Of a DNA stretch of 64,000 bases, positions 45,892-58,546 are shown piece after piece. The DNA comes from Hymenoscyphus infarciens (lineage: Eukaryota; Ascomycota; Leotiomycetes; Helotiales; Helotiaceae). How positions within the stretch are numbered: the first letter of the stretch is position 1; each line of letters opens with the position of its first letter. The position numbers and the translations under genes are program-made. The stretch covers positions 1 through 64,000 of the forward strand of contig LLCB01000130.1 of NCBI GenBank assembly GCA_001414345.1, written 5' to 3'. The notes under the pieces were generated by a model, which saw only the letters and a program-made list of their open reading frames with translations, was not told where the DNA came from and did no database searches.

Positions 45892-46789
45892 GTGTTGTGA
45901 GTTTTGGGGGTCATTCTTTTTTGGGATGGGTGAAATTTTGGACATCCTGAACCTGGGGATCTATTCTCTATTGAAACGGATTTTTGGAGTTTTGGAATGC
46001 TTTTTATTCGGTGGGAATCTTGGGGTCTATTCTCTATTGAACTTGGGGTGGGTGTCTTGGATTTGTATTTATTGGGGGCTTCTGGGGATCCTAAATCGGA
46101 GGGCCTATTCTCTATTGAGGGGGGAAATTGAACTCATTGCGGAGATCAAGGTCCAGGGGACTTTGGTGATATTCTTGTGCACGGTCAGCTCCCCAATAAA
46201 CACTTCGATTGGTTGGTCAGTGGTTGAACAAAATCGAAGCCAGGCGTGGGCGTGGACGTGGACGTGGGAATCTTGGTAAGCTTTTATTTTGATCTGCTCA
46301 AAGGTCTTCTTCGCGTTGGCAAAAATCTACTTTTTCTTCAAGGCCCAAGGCCGTCTATTATACGAACTATTCTCTCAAATCTTGTTTGGTGTTTGAAAAG
46401 GATCCTGAAAGGCAAAGTCAAACACGACAAACGATAGAAGGGTAACGTGATGGTTGCTGGTTTGCCAGGTTAATTTCCCCAACCGCAACCACAATTTTCC
46501 ACTCCTCCCAACCTACTAGTACCTCCCTTCCGTCTAGTTCCACCGAGACCATCTTCGCTTAAACCCTAGGGCTCTTCATAGCAGGAACCAAAGACCTTAT
46601 TTTGAAGGCACACAACTCAACGCAAATCTCCTCCTCAAAGCGACGAAACGCAAGCTTTAATTAGCCAATCCAAGATTGAAGAGAAACTTAGACAATTCCT
46701 CCTGAGATATTTACGATTTCCACTTTTAATTTTCTGTCTTTCTGTACACGTTACATACACAAATACACATGAGGCCTATATACGACACT
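45892..46789. other. Gene-free stretch with short repeats
   Basis: A hydrophobic 172-codon frame here (45761-46279) is built from repeated G/T-rich DNA and overlaps the preceding gene; it was not accepted. Confidence 0.5.
45955..46120. repeat. Triplicated CTATTCTCTATTGA motif
   Basis: Three copies of CTATTCTCTATTGA, each preceded by a G-rich run, near 45961, 46027 and 46104. The spacing is about 66-77 bases, an imperfect tandem repeat. Confidence 0.65.
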
Positions 46790-48123
46790 TTAAGCTCCCG
46801 GTCGCGAGTAGTCTAATCCTTTCACCCTACTCCAAGTCTCTCTCACAACTCGCTCTTGAGCTTGCCGGCCCGTCTCTCCTGGGGTATCACCCGCAGGTCG
46901 AATCGCCAGATAAAGTCGACTTCCCAACTTGACCTCGGGTATCGGATCGGTGTCTAAATTCGCAGGTGGATTTGCCGTCGTGATTAAACCACCTGCTTCT
47001 CGTAGAATACAGATTCCAGCTGCAACATCCCATTCCCAACATCCACCTTCCCACCAGATATCGAATGCTCCAGAGGCGACATATGCTAAGTCGAGGGTTG
47101 CACTGGGGTGTCATTAGCTCTGTTGATTTTGGTGGCAATGACAAAGTCAAAAAGTAAGCATACCTTCCTAAACACCTCACTCCATGGACCATCCCACCCT
47201 TTCCTCCTCTCCCTCCAATTTCCGCAGCCATGTTGACAAAAGAGTTGATCTTTTTCCACATATTACCGTCCTCTGCATCACGACGGTCTTTCCCCCATTC
47301 ACAGCTGAAAATACATCCTTTGGGTGCGCTTGCTGCAAGAGGGGCTTTAGGATTGTTGATATAAGGAAGTGACCGACGGGGTTTTGTTGGGTGGTTGTCG
47401 TCTTGCCTAAACTTTTATTAATGGGGATTTTCGGAAGGTGTGAGAAACACTACCAAGCACCACCTCCAGCTACTGCACTATACGTTGTGTCTAAAACGGG
47501 CTGATATATAACACCGACAATAGGAATGCCATTGAGTGTAAAGGCAATACTAACACAGAACATGGGAAATAGATGTGTGTAGTTCACCGTTCCGTCAAGA
47601 GGATCCACACACCATGTTGGTTCGTCGGTGATGAGATATTCTTTACTGGAACCGGCGGAATATGTTTCTTCACCGATAAACCTAGAATTGAACAAGCCCC
47701 TTAACATATGAAATTCTTCTCAAACTCTTGCCAGGATTGAAAAACTTGAGCAGGTGAGATAAACCACGTGTTTATAAGCCCCTCGGAATCATATAACAGA
47801 GAAACTTACTTATGACTCGGATACCTTCTTGCAATCTCATCCTTCACAAAAGCTTCAACATCTGTCCCCAAAAGTCCTCATTAGCTCCACCACCCAAAAA
47901 GCCAAAGCAACGGAAAACGGAAAAAGGAAAACAAACCCAAATCAGTTTGCGTAACAATATCAACAGCGTTCATCTTCTCCACCTGCTCATCCGTCTCTCT
48001 TCCCCCCTGCTCACCAGTCCTCTTCTCCACCCCATCCAATAAAATCTTCCCCGCTCTCCGACCCAAATCGAGCGCAAATGTGTAGATCTCCTTCAACTCA
48101 TCGTCGCTGAGTGAGTGCGTCAT
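46790..48123 (-). CDS. Inositol-monophosphatase-family phosphatase (QutG-like)
   Basis: Mg-dependent, Li-sensitive phosphatase fold. The family hydrolyses inositol monophosphates, and fungal members include QutG/Qa-X of the quinate cluster. Five exons: 48123-47937, about 47861-47810, 47681-47454, 47406-47164 and 47102-46790, giving 340 residues. Metal-binding motifs are GEET near residue 83, WCVDPLDGTVNYTH near 104-117 and the second-site WEWDVAAG near 260, all intact. An insert of about 60 residues between motifs, including CIFSCEWGKDRRDAED, matches the fungal QutG-like subgroup. No quinate genes are nearby, so the substrate cannot be inferred from context. Confidence 0.9.
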
Positions 48124-48757
48124 ATTGAACGATGTTTGATTGGCGGAGGACGAGATTATGGAGTAAGGAGTGTAAAACTGAGGAATTGTGTCAAAAATCT
48201 CTAGTTTGAACAATTAGTACACGTAGTCGTCGAAATCGAATTGTGGTGACCCCCACTATGAAAATCGCCGATACTAAGCGGGGCTGAATTGGCTACTGAT
48301 TCCTTTTCCCGGGGTAGGCAGGTTTGCCGAATTTCGAGAAGTTGTGGGTCTCCCTTCATATAAACCAAGTCGTCGCATATCCCTCGGAGAGGAGTAACAC
48401 TACCGATGCTCATCTCATGGTCTTCAACCATAACGAAGGCGCAGAAATCGCACACTTCAATCAAATTGTCAGCCACATCAACCAACCCATCAGTCCCTTC
48501 ATGAGGTGGAGATTAACTGATACTAAGTGTCTGTAACATCTACTACAGACAAACAAATACACTCCATCGTCCTTTTCCAGTACGAATACGAGGGATGACC
48601 TCGTCAAAAAACCACTTGCCATTTTATTTTAAAGCCAAGAAATGAAATTCGTAAAATGCCTCCTGTATAACACTCGCTCCAAAATTCCCCAAAAGGAGTT
48701 GCTTTCTTCCGACACCAAAAAAGACAGCAACACAAAAAGAAAACTCACACCTCGATC
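48124..48757. other. Gene-free stretch
   Basis: Upstream region of the inositol phosphatase gene and 3' flank of the Zn2Cys6 gene. Nothing else is seen. Confidence 0.5.
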
Positions 48758-51700
48758 CTAATATCGATAATGTGCCCCACCAAGATTAGGATCAGGTCCC
48801 TGTCCCTGCTGCTCATCCCTCCTCTCCGCACTCGCACTCCCCACATCCCCATATTGCTGATAATCCATCCTCCCCGATATGGAATAGCTTTCCGGCGCAA
48901 ACGTCGGCGGCGAAACATTAGAGAACGACTGACTGGCGTAAGCCGTCATGCTTGGATCCGTAGGCATGTTCTGGTCCGAGGAATGAGCTGCTTGGTCCAC
49001 GTTCCAAGCTTCGATCGTTTGTACCCAAGGGTCGTCGTAGTGTCCGTGGACACCGCTGATATTTTGGAAGAGATTCAACGCTTCTCGGGCGTCGAGTGGG
49101 TTCCCCATCGCGGGGGTGGAATAGGTTTGTTGGAGGCCACGGCCTTCGTCGAAGGGTAGGTAGGAGGGCGATTTGGATGTCCAAGCTGTGGTTTGATCAG
49201 GGGCGGAAATCCGTGTTTGCGTGTGTTGATATTGTTGAAGGTTGGCTCGAGAGAGTTGACTTGGGTGAGTTTGGTCTTCATTGTGTTGAGGGGATGGGAG
49301 AACCAAGTTTGGATATGGATTTAGGCGACGTTGCAAATTCATCCCGGGAGGTATTGGAGCCTCAGTCGGCATTTCATAGACTGGGAAATTGTTTATCATA
49401 GCACAATGCCTGATCAACTTGTCATAAATCTGCCAAGCCTTTCTTGCTGGGACTGATCGGCTAGACATTGTCGAGAGCAGGTTGACTCCAATCTTGACGT
49501 CTTTAAAAATGGCCTCCGCTTCCTCCGGTATGTGTTGGGATTGAAAGGCTATTTCGAGTAATAAAATTGCTAGTGCCTCGCAAATATAATGTATAGTATT
49601 CCACCAAGGGGGCACAGCGTAAAGTCCGTTATTCCCTGCAGCCCAATTGACGAGAAAGATCATCCTACGCGCAGAGTGGATACAACTTTCTACAGAAAGT
49701 TGAGTAAATTCCCTATCATCGTGCGTGTGTTTCAAACGGCGCTCGAACTGGCAGATATATGGCCTAAAGAGTATCATGCGCGAGCTGCTATATATCATCG
49801 CCAAACCGGTTCTCTGGATCATGTATTCGTCCTCGGTATCCAACGGTATAGAGGTGTTCAAATTGAAGTCAAATACGTCCGGTAATTGTGTCTCCCACTT
49901 TTCGAGTCGTTCGTGAATTCCCCTGATTGTTTCCTCGACTTGGGTCCATTTAACTTTGGTGGTGGCAGCACAATAGAGTTGGGTGACAATTTCGTGAGAG
50001 ATTATCGATAGATGGGTACGGTATATAAAGTAGGTAGAACTTGTGAGGGGCAGAGAAACAACGGGGAAAGAAGGTGTCCGCTGTCTCTGGGGATCTGTGG
50101 TTGGGCGGCCTTGACAAACTTTTGGTTAGCACTAAAGAGATATGATTGATAGTGGTGCACACCTTTGGAGCTGCGCGAGCCACGGCGACTGGATTGGCCT
50201 GACATGACTACATCTTCCCGCCTATCGTACCAGTGACTGGGGCCGAATTCGTCGACCTTAATGTTGAGTGGTAGTGGTGTACTGATGTCGGTATCCGATA
50301 TGCAGCTTGGGCGACCAGTCAGTTCATTTAATAGACACTCCAAGGAGTATAAAGACCACCAGAGTCGAATTCGGTACTCCTTATCTGCATTCGACAACTG
50401 GTCTGTATCATTTCGGACATGAAGTCCCAATGTCAGGGCCTGTCTGATCACCAACCCGCATATTGTCCAGGCTCTGTAAAACAAATTAGCATAGAATCAA
50501 CATTGCAGAACTACTCACATACCTATTAAGGTTACACGTCGCAGTGTAATACAAACATAGAAGGCCCATTCCACACACAGTTGATATCCTTGCGTCTTTG
50601 TAAAGTAGACCATCATTCATACAAAGCATCTTCGCACGTTGAAGATAGAACTGATGCATGTAGTGCTCCCTATGATCGTTACTTTGGCTGAGATTTGTGT
50701 GGTAAGAGCTGATCGCGAAGACAAGATTTAGTGTTCCAAGCCAAATGAGACCTTCGTCTGAGAGAATTGTCGAATCATATCCCGAGTTGCGATACTCAGC
50801 CAAGAAGCTAGACTTGTTAAGGATTGGTAGTGAATTGTGTACATGTTTGAAATACGACTCAATCAGTCCGTTCGCTAAGGCCGGTTCTGGCCATTCAAAT
50901 GCATTGAAAAGGTTTGGGTCATGGGTGGGAAAGACGATCAGCTCAACATCTTGATCTTCGGTGTGGTATGATGAAATTTTGATTTCGGATCCTGGAAGAT
51001 CAATCAAAGACTCCTGGCTGCCACTATTATGAATTTGCTCGGCTGTACGTTTAGCCCAAGCCACCGACGAGGACTTTCCAATATGGCCTGTCGGGCGTGT
51101 ATCTTCTCGATCAGTATCAATATGCACGCGGTCGAGAGACCCGGTGGATCCCTTCTCATCCAGTTCTTGGTCCTCGATTTCCTGTTCCTCTGGCTCCGAT
51201 ACTCCTGCTCCCAAGGATGATTGCCGACCTTCGTTGTCCGTCGCCTGCGACGATGGAGTCTAACTGATTAGTAGAGAGCAAGCCAGAAAGCCAGACACAA
51301 ATCGAAACGTACCATGGCAATAACTCTAGCGATTTCAACTCGCATGTCCTCCTTGGTCACTTTTGAGTCTTTTGACTCGAGCTGTATTCGCTGTAGCTCG
51401 TTCACCACATCGGTAGTGTGCCTGGTCAGGGCACCAGTCTGTTGACTCAATCTCGACAACGTCCTATTTAAGATGAGCTGCTAGTTCTCCGCGCAATACC
51501 TTTGATGGACTCACTTCTTTTCTGCCTCTCGCTTGCCGTCCCCGTAGGTGCACGTCACGCCGGCATTTTTGCATCTTTGGCATGGCTTCTCCCCAGTACA
51601 TCCTGCTTTGGTTTTCCGGCAATAGTTACAAGCATGAGCTGTCCGGCCCTTCTTGAGGGTAGTCGAGGCTGCTTCGGGATATTGAGGTGCCTTCAGGGGA

Positions 51701-51978
51701 GGAATGGCCACTTTTCCAGGGGGTGCCGGAGCAGATGTTCGTATAGGCGAGGGATCTATTTGTCCCGGGCCTGGATGTGTTGATGTTGACGACAATGTTT
51801 GCTGCTTCGATTGTTGAGATTTACTGAAACGGGAACTTGACGTTACTGAGCTAGAAGCTAGCGGAGGAGGACTCATGGCGAGAGAATGGGGCCCTTTCTC
51901 GCGGCCAGTATCACCTTCGGCCCCTTCTTCATCCCGTTGCCGCTTAGCACGACTATCCGACTTCCCTGGTTTCGGCAT
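48758..51978 (-). CDS. Zn2Cys6 transcription factor
   Basis: Nuclear fungal-type regulator. Five exons: 51978-51515, 51463-51313, 51259-50523, 50473-50163 and 50118-48758, giving 1007 residues. A disordered Ser/Pro-rich N-terminus (1-108) precedes the binuclear cluster CNYCRKTKAGC and CQRCKNAGVTC (about 114-140). A coiled coil (LSRLSQQTGALTRH) follows for dimerisation. The fungal TF homology domain (about 320-650) includes WTICGLVIRQALTLGLH and RIRLWWSLYSLECLLNELTGRPS. The C-terminus is Gln/Pro/Ser-rich, likely activating. Intron 4 ends in AAG; only that acceptor links the two halves of the middle domain. I cannot name its target pathway. Confidence 0.88.
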
Positions 51979-53711
51979 TTAAATGGACGGCGCAACTGGG
52001 ACAGAGGCTGTTGCAATTACCAATAATGGCTCGGAAATGAGTATTCTCGTGAACTGGTTGGTGGCGAACGCAGCCACCGATAGGAATTTGCGTTAAGAGC
52101 GAGTAAGTTGGGAATAAAGCTGACTTGCTGTTGCCGGTTGTGAAGGGTGGCGAAGGGGTCCAAGTCGAACACATAGGACCGGATTTGCAGTCCTGGGAGG
52201 ACTGGGGCAGTTGAAATGATAGGCCTTACACATACTGGCTTTTAGATCCGGCGAAGGATGTAGTGCAAGTGCACGGCAAAATAACGAAGTCAGGTGGCGT
52301 TACCATGTCTTTGTTGTAAAAGAGGCTGGTTGACAAACGGAGAGGCGGTTTCAACTCATAAATATGCTGGACGTTTTTCTGCTGTGCTAGAATCTTTTCC
52401 ACTTTTTTTCTTTTGCAGCCTGCCTGGTCCCAGGGTGAGGTCGATGGCGTTCGAATAGATTCCAAGAAGGACTGATTCTCATTCGGTCGGAGCTCAGTTC
52501 CGATAAGCGAGTTATAGATATGCCAGGGGAGTGGTTATAGGGATTGAATTTGCAAACCTACGAAAAAATGAGGGGGAAGAAACGCGGAGCCAGAACTCCT
52601 GGCGCGCGGATATTACAACCAACGAAATAGCGGCCGAGAGGTACAGAGAGCCTCCGCTCCAAAGAGAGTACTCGTTGTCTTTCTGTCGCCGGTGGTGGTT
52701 GGCAATTGCCGACCACCCCAATCCCGTGTCACTCGGCCAGGATCTTGGCACTACGAACACCCATGGATGGATGACATGGTAATGATGGAGCCATGCAGAT
52801 TCGCAGTTGCAGAGGTTGAGAGGTTGCAGTGTGGCATGGGCGGGAAAGGGCCCTGACGAGAGGGCTTGCGTATCGAATGTTCCTCTGGCTGCCCTTCAGC
52901 GCTGCCCCCAATCAAGCCTGGGCTGACAAGTCTAGATTGCAGTGCACCATTAAATCATGAAATCACACCAATTATCCCGAATATGCAAAGGGGGCATATC
53001 CTAATCTCAATCTGCTTCTAGACCGCGAACATGACGTTTCCCGGCGTCCCTCGACCAGTCTGGCTGGTGGGACAAAGTTGATCTGGTTCTGGAATCGGAA
53101 ATGCAATTGCGCGGCTGGTCCTCTGGCTTTCAGTCGTGGGTTCTCTCCACTGGGCTGGATGTTCTGGTGTAACATGAGTGTAGAGATAGATGTTCGGTGG
53201 GCTGCCCGATTGAGGATATAAGATTGCCATGGTGTTGTCATCTGGGGAAAGGACGTGTAATCGGATCGGATAGGCCCGCGAGCGAGACGATCCAGCTGGA
53301 ATTTGCTGGGGGAACTGGGATGATGCATCAGGAGAGATCTAGATGGTGGTCTTGCGGAGGGGACTCCGTCGAACCGCCTGGAGCCAATCGAGAGCTCTGC
53401 GAGAGTCGGCGAGCGGATAAGCACCTCATCGCATTCTCATCCCCAACCCTGCCTGAGTGAGTCTCGGGAAGGAGCCGTCCATCGGATCGCCCCCCCATAC
53501 CTTCATCGGTAGTGCGTGCTCTCCGCTCGTCGTGGCTTCTGAGCGAGCTGGTGCTGGCCTTTTCCTTCTCACATTCCTCTCGCGACGACGACCGATTGCC
53601 CTCGTTCCTGCACTCTCTGCGATTCTTGTGGACCCGGCGGTTCGCGACGGCTGACGGCTCTCTGAACCAGAATACACTGTACGATACGGGGATACGGGGG
53701 GAAGGAGCGTC

Positions 53712-53748
53712 GGTGAGGGTGAGGGTGAAGGTGAAGGTGAAGGTGAGT
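53712..53748. repeat. (GGTGAR)n microsatellite
   Basis: Six copies of GGTGAG/GGTGAA. Confidence 0.85.
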
Positions 53749-54288
53749 GTGCGCGGTGATCAGGTAGCTGTGATGTGGTTGATTGAGGCCCTGGAGACTG
53801 ACTGTTGCGTCGTGTGTGCCGAACTTGGGTTGGGGCAGTTGTGGACCGGTTGCTTTTTCGAAGACGGGACGAGGCGCAACACAACACAACGTGAGCGAGC
53901 TGGAGGATGGGACCTTTATAGAGGATTCGATTCTCAGAGGATTAAGTCGTAAGTTGGCGTAGGGAAGGGAACCTACCTAGTAAAGCAAGCAGGTAAGACT
54001 AGCGTGTGCTTTGGATCGTGATTTTCGCATAGGCGATGGCATGTGTGTCTGGGTCTGGGTCTGTTCTGGGTCTGTTCTGGGTCTGTTCTGGGTCTACATC
54101 GAGGTATTTCGAATTTCGACAATTGGGACTGCCCGCCGCCTCCGCGGTGTATGTTCGATTCTGTCAGGTTCTGAATAGCGGCAGCCTTGTGTCGAGGCTG
54201 CGAGTGGAACCTTGCATTGGCGGGTGGGGCACGGCACTAAGCTTCCCTCCCGAGAACCCCCCTCCTCACCCCTCTTTGTGCTTTCTCA

Positions 54289-54327
54289 CCACAACCACCA
54301 CAACCACCACAACCACCACAACCGCCA
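54289..54327. repeat. (CCACAA)n microsatellite
   Basis: CCACAAcCAc-type repeats of period 9 (CACAACCAC), about four copies, upstream of the PPCS gene. Confidence 0.8.
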
Positions 54328-54879
54328 CCTACCCCTTCATCCGAATAGCTTCATCTTCAGCTTCTTCTCATTAGTCTGGTAGCGGTCGCCTTCTTTTCAA
54401 AGCCTTCTCAGAGCCTGCTCTCCCGTCGTGACTCGTCCACCGCTTTTCGCTCCGTACTCCTCGGGTCCTGGTCGATGACCGAGGCAATCCAATTCTACCC
54501 AAGGTGGTGGTGATTTGCGAACCCGAACAACCGCGGATGACAGTGTCGGCCTCATAAAGATGTAAGTTGATGCACTTTCAATCTCCCTCTCCCTCTCCAG
54601 AAAAACATCGCCGTATCGACGTCCTTCCAATCTCCTTCCAATCGCCGTGACTGATTCCGCGGCGCAGATTCCTCCCGCGCTCCTCCTCCTCCAGCTTCCC
54701 CCGATCATACCACCACCACCACCACCACACTTACCCTGCGACTCGTTACCAGACACAATCACCCCCCCCCCCTACTGTCTAACACAACCTTCACCCTTTC
54801 ATTCAATCTTCCCGATACTCTTCCCCGCTCCCCGTCCTCGCCCGTCGAGTCCATATTTTCCGATTCGTCTGAGAGAACA

Positions 54880-56058
54880 ATGTCCAGCGCCAGCTCCCGC
54901 CCAGCTTTGGGTCGAGAAAGTACGGCTGATGTTGCAGAACGAGACTATTTTTCCGAGAACCCGGCACCACCGAGTCTAGAGAAACATACCGGTCAAGCTC
55001 GAGATTTCATCAACTTTCATGCAGCCGCTGGTCGGCGAGTGGTGTTGGTGACGTCGGGAGGTACGACGGTACCGCTTGAACGACAAACGGTCCGCTTCAT
55101 CGACAACTTTAGTGCCGGTACACGAGGAGCAACGTCTGCCGAATATTTTCTCGAGACAGGTTACGCGGTGATATTCTTACATCGACAATTCAGTCTACAG
55201 CCGTACTCCCGTCACTACAGCCATGCGACCGATTGCTTTCTGGATTTTCTGCACGAGGATCAGGACGGGCGCATAGTTGCGAACGATGAATACCAAGACA
55301 AGATGTTAAAAGTACTTCGACAATACAATTCTGCCAAGAAACAGAATCTGCTTCTTACCATTCCATTCACAACCATCAACGATTATCTATTCGTTCTACG
55401 AGCAGTAGCTCAGTTGATGCGCCCTCTCGGTCCCAGTGGCTTGCTTTATCTGGCCGCTGCTGTTTCGGATTTTTTCGTCCCGCCTGAACGCATGGTAGAG
55501 CATAAGATACAGTCAACGAATGCAACGGATCTGGAATTGGTAGCAAACAAAGACCTGGAGGGGGTTGACGAAGAAGAGGCGTTTGACAATTTTGATTCAT
55601 CACCGGCTGTTCCACGTAGCAAGCGCCTCATCGTGGATCTGGACCCCGTGCCGAAATTTCTCAAGAACCTTGTTGATGGTTGGGCACCAGAAGGTATGAT
55701 AGTGTCATTCAAACTCGAGACAGACCCCGAAATTCTGGTACATAAAGCGCAGTATTCCTTGGATCGATACCAACACCATCTAGTGATTGGAAATCTACTC
55801 TCTACCCGGAAATGGGAAGTTGTCTTTGTTGCTCCGGGGCAGTCTGATCAATGGATCCGAGTACCGAGAAGTAGGAGAAAGAAGACAATTAGTGGACTTG
55901 AAAATATGGTAGGAGTTGCTGCAAGTGGCGGCGAGATTGGCGAAAAGCCCCTCGATCCAAAAGATCTCCCAGAAGGGGAACCAGAAATGGAGATTGAGAG
56001 TTTGATCATCCCAGCGGTCGAGGAGTTACACACCCGGCACATCCAAAAACGATCTTGA
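54880..56058 (+). CDS. CAB2: Phosphopantothenate-cysteine ligase
   Basis: Joins 4'-phosphopantothenate and cysteine in coenzyme A synthesis. Single exon of 392 residues. The eukaryotic PPCS hallmark VLVTSGGTTVPLE with VRFIDNFSAGTRGATSAEYF lies at about residues 50-92. LLYLAAAVSDFFVP (about 188-201) and GMIVSFKLETDP (about 273-284) follow, then the nucleotide-site-style VIGNLLSTR. There is no N-terminal decarboxylase domain, as expected for the separate eukaryotic enzyme. A disordered N-terminus (1-40) and an acidic-rich C-terminus add some length. A stretch around 225-245 (EEEAFDNFD) is an acidic insert. Confidence 0.95.
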   Translation: MSSASSRPALGRESTADVAERDYFSENPAPPSLEKHTGQARDFINFHAAAGRRVVLVTSGGTTVPLERQTVRFIDNFSAGTRGATSAEYFLETGYAVIFLHRQFSLQPYSRHYSHATDCFLDFLHEDQDGRIVANDEYQDKMLKVLRQYNSAKKQNLLLTIPFTTINDYLFVLRAVAQLMRPLGPSGLLYLAAAVSDFFVPPERMVEHKIQSTNATDLELVANKDLEGVDEEEAFDNFDSSPAVPRSKRLIVDLDPVPKFLKNLVDGWAPEGMIVSFKLETDPEILVHKAQYSLDRYQHHLVIGNLLSTRKWEVVFVAPGQSDQWIRVPRSRRKKTISGLENMVGVAASGGEIGEKPLDPKDLPEGEPEMEIESLIIPAVEELHTRHIQKRS

Positions 56059-56450
56059 CTCGATTGATATCGCATTCCAAGCAATGGGGAACAAGAACAT
56101 AAAATGATTGGACCAACCAGAGGGTTCGCAATTATGTGATGACTTGTAGGGGATGTTCCTTCTCAAAATTTGGATAGAAGTTGTTAGGCATGTATCTTGT
56201 ATCTACAACTTGGACGTCTAGAAATCATGTTGAACTTGAAGTTCATATAGAAAAGTACCAACGTACTTCGAACCTCGAAAAATAGGTAATCTCTAGGCAA
56301 CTACACAGGGGTTCATAGGCAGCAAATCTATTTTTAAATACACGTGAGTACGCGCACGGTCTGGTCCTAGGGCGCAGTCAAAATCGCTCCACGGTATATA
56401 TAGCAAAGCTCAATTCCTCTTTCTCCATCTCCAATCATTGAAACGGCAAA
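56059..56450. other. Short gene-free stretch before the F-box gene
   Basis: 392 bases holding the PPCS 3' flank and the F-box gene promoter. No other feature is seen. Confidence 0.5.
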
Positions 56451-58546
56451 ATGGCTACCAGGAAAAGTACCCGACTCCAAAATCCACCCATTCATGAACC
56501 ATCCGCACAACTTGCAATGCCTAATGTCCCAAGGAAAAAGTCTAAGCCAAATCCCCCCTCAACAATCCAAAAGACCTCGACACAAGGAGCGGGTAAAGGA
56601 AAGTCAAAAGTGACGAAATCATCTACCAGCAAAGGAAAGGAAGCACAGGTTCAAGCCTTTTCCGGCTCTGGCCAGGACCAACTTTCGTCTCTACCTCCGG
56701 AAATTCTTAAATTAACCTTGGACAACGTACGGCACAGCCCATTTCCAAAAGTAAGCAAGACATGCTAACTTCTACGACAGATTACGGATCTTTCAACGAT
56801 AAGTTCTCTGGGACGAACATGCAGATTCTTGTATTCTGTCATGATGCCTCGACTTTACAAGCGCATTGCTGTCGCTGCGGCGTACCATGCTCATATCCCT
56901 AAGCTGATTCGTGCCCTCGAGCCACATCTCACCATAGCCCAAAAGAAACAATTGATGAAGGAGGGGAAATACAAAGGTCAACAAGAACGATACCCAAGCG
57001 GCCTCAACGAGAAGGCGCAGCCGATTTGTGCTACATATGTGAGCCAAATTATTGTAGGTCGTTCTGACCCGGGTCGGAAACATCGGTATATAGTTGATCG
57101 ATATGTTGAAGAGGCATTCAAGAATATGGACAATTTGCAGGTTGTGGAAACACAGGTGTATACAAAGTCAGTGCTCAACATACTCCTTTCTAGTACATAG
57201 ATGTTGCTCAGCCCACTTGTTAACAACATTCGCAGGTCAATCGGAGAAAGTATCGCGTCGTTGAAGAACCTGAAAGCTTTGCGCTTATTCTCTTCTGTTA
57301 TCAAGAGTGAAGATACCGCGGCCCTGGACACGGTCAAGAACTTGAAGCATTTGTTTGTGCACGACATTGGGGAATCAGATCTCGGCAAAACCACGAAATC
57401 TATGCTCCAAAATTCTATGGAAACATTGCAGAGTTTGAACTTGGAGGCAAACAATTACTCTACTGGCACTTTCAAAATCTGGGCGATTGAAGACACCTTC
57501 GTACGTGAAACTCGCATTTTCACTGCCTTAGAGTCACTTTCTCTTTCTGGTATAATGATTGATCCGGATGTCATCAAGTCTTTCCGTCTCATAGACTTCA
57601 TGCGACTTCGCGAACTTACCATTAAACGGCCTGATGACGACGAATGCCTGTTATTTCCCTACCTTACGAATCTAGCTACTGCTTCTCAAGATTCTGGTGT
57701 CGGTATAAGCCTACGGAGTCTGATCGTCAATATGGCAGACAGCTACCACTGGCAAGCCACCCTAGAAAAGGACAAGGTAGTCTTCGAAGCCAAATGTCGC
57801 TTCGTTGCATCCTTTAACACATTGACAACTCTGGAATTACCGGATTACACATATAAAAAGGACGTTGCCTTGAATCCCGGACTCCCCAGTATCATGTTGC
57901 AAGCTATTCTCAAACACAAGAATTTGAAGGTTTTGAGGATAAGGTATCGAGGAATCTCAAGCGGTTCTCAGATTCCTTATCTGTCGGCTGCGACTGTGGA
58001 AGCTATTATTGAAGGTCTGCCGAAGTTGGAGGAATTTGAGTTTGCGCCTGATGAGGGACAGATGGTATGTTCCTTATATCTTTCTGCTTGGGCGGGTCTT
58101 GGTGGATACATTTACTAACGCATATACAGACTCAAATCGGAAAAGCCCTCGCGAAGGGGTCCAATCTAACAACCCTCAGATGTTACCCCTACGCGAGCTG
58201 GGCCACACATGCACCACCAGATCGACCCGGCTTCAACGTCCTAAGCGGTATCATGAAGGGATTTCTAGCTCGCGACGAAGCACCTAATGACGAGGAGGAA
58301 ACTTTCATCTGGGAAGATCACTGTAAACTCCGCATTGTCGAATTATCCCACCAAACATATAGTTTGGCGTCGGGATTTGGGAAATTTGGGAAAAAAGCGC
58401 CCCAGCCGGAGAAGATGACGGTGGAGGGCAATGAGAGGAGGGTCGTTTGGTTTCGGGACGTGTCGAGGAGTTGGAAGGGGAGGATTAATGTGGGGTTTGA
58501 TATTGATCATCCTTGGGTTAGTAAGGTTGAGAAGTTGCTTGGTTGA
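56451..58546 (+). CDS. F-box protein with leucine-rich-repeat-like region
   Basis: Predicted substrate adaptor for an SCF ubiquitin ligase. Four exons: 56451-56726, 56781-57166, 57236-58064 and 58130-58546, giving 635 residues. A Lys/Ser-rich disordered N-terminus (1-75) precedes the F-box: LSSLPPEILKLTLDN, with intron 1 inside, then LSTISSLGRTCRFLYS (about 78-115). The remainder repeats leucine-rich patterns such as LKNLKALRLFSSVI, TLQSLNLEANNYSTG and LESLSLSGIMID, irregular as in fungal F-box/LRR proteins. No target is inferable. All introns join in phase, the last at ATG|GTATGT near 58064. Confidence 0.85.

Larger units (their letters stand above)
51979..54879. other. 2.9 kb divergent intergenic region
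   Basis: It lies between the Zn2Cys6 gene and the PPCS gene. Overlapping low-complexity frames on both strands (53426-53952, 54036-54374) look like by-products of repeats; no gene was accepted. It contains GGTGAA and CCACAA microsatellites. Confidence 0.5.

Noticed and set aside
45761..46279. 172-codon hydrophobic frame with repeated YSLL motifs
   Set aside because: Overlaps the second small-protein gene in another frame and derives from the triplicated G/T-rich repeat.
53426..53952. Overlapping frames on both strands (140-150 codons)
   Set aside because: Generated by GGTGAA-type repeats and GC-rich leader sequence; no protein signature.
54036..54374. 112-codon frame ending in a poly-Thr run
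   Set aside because: The Thr run is the CACAACCAC microsatellite; the rest is repetitive (GGGTCTGTTCT units).
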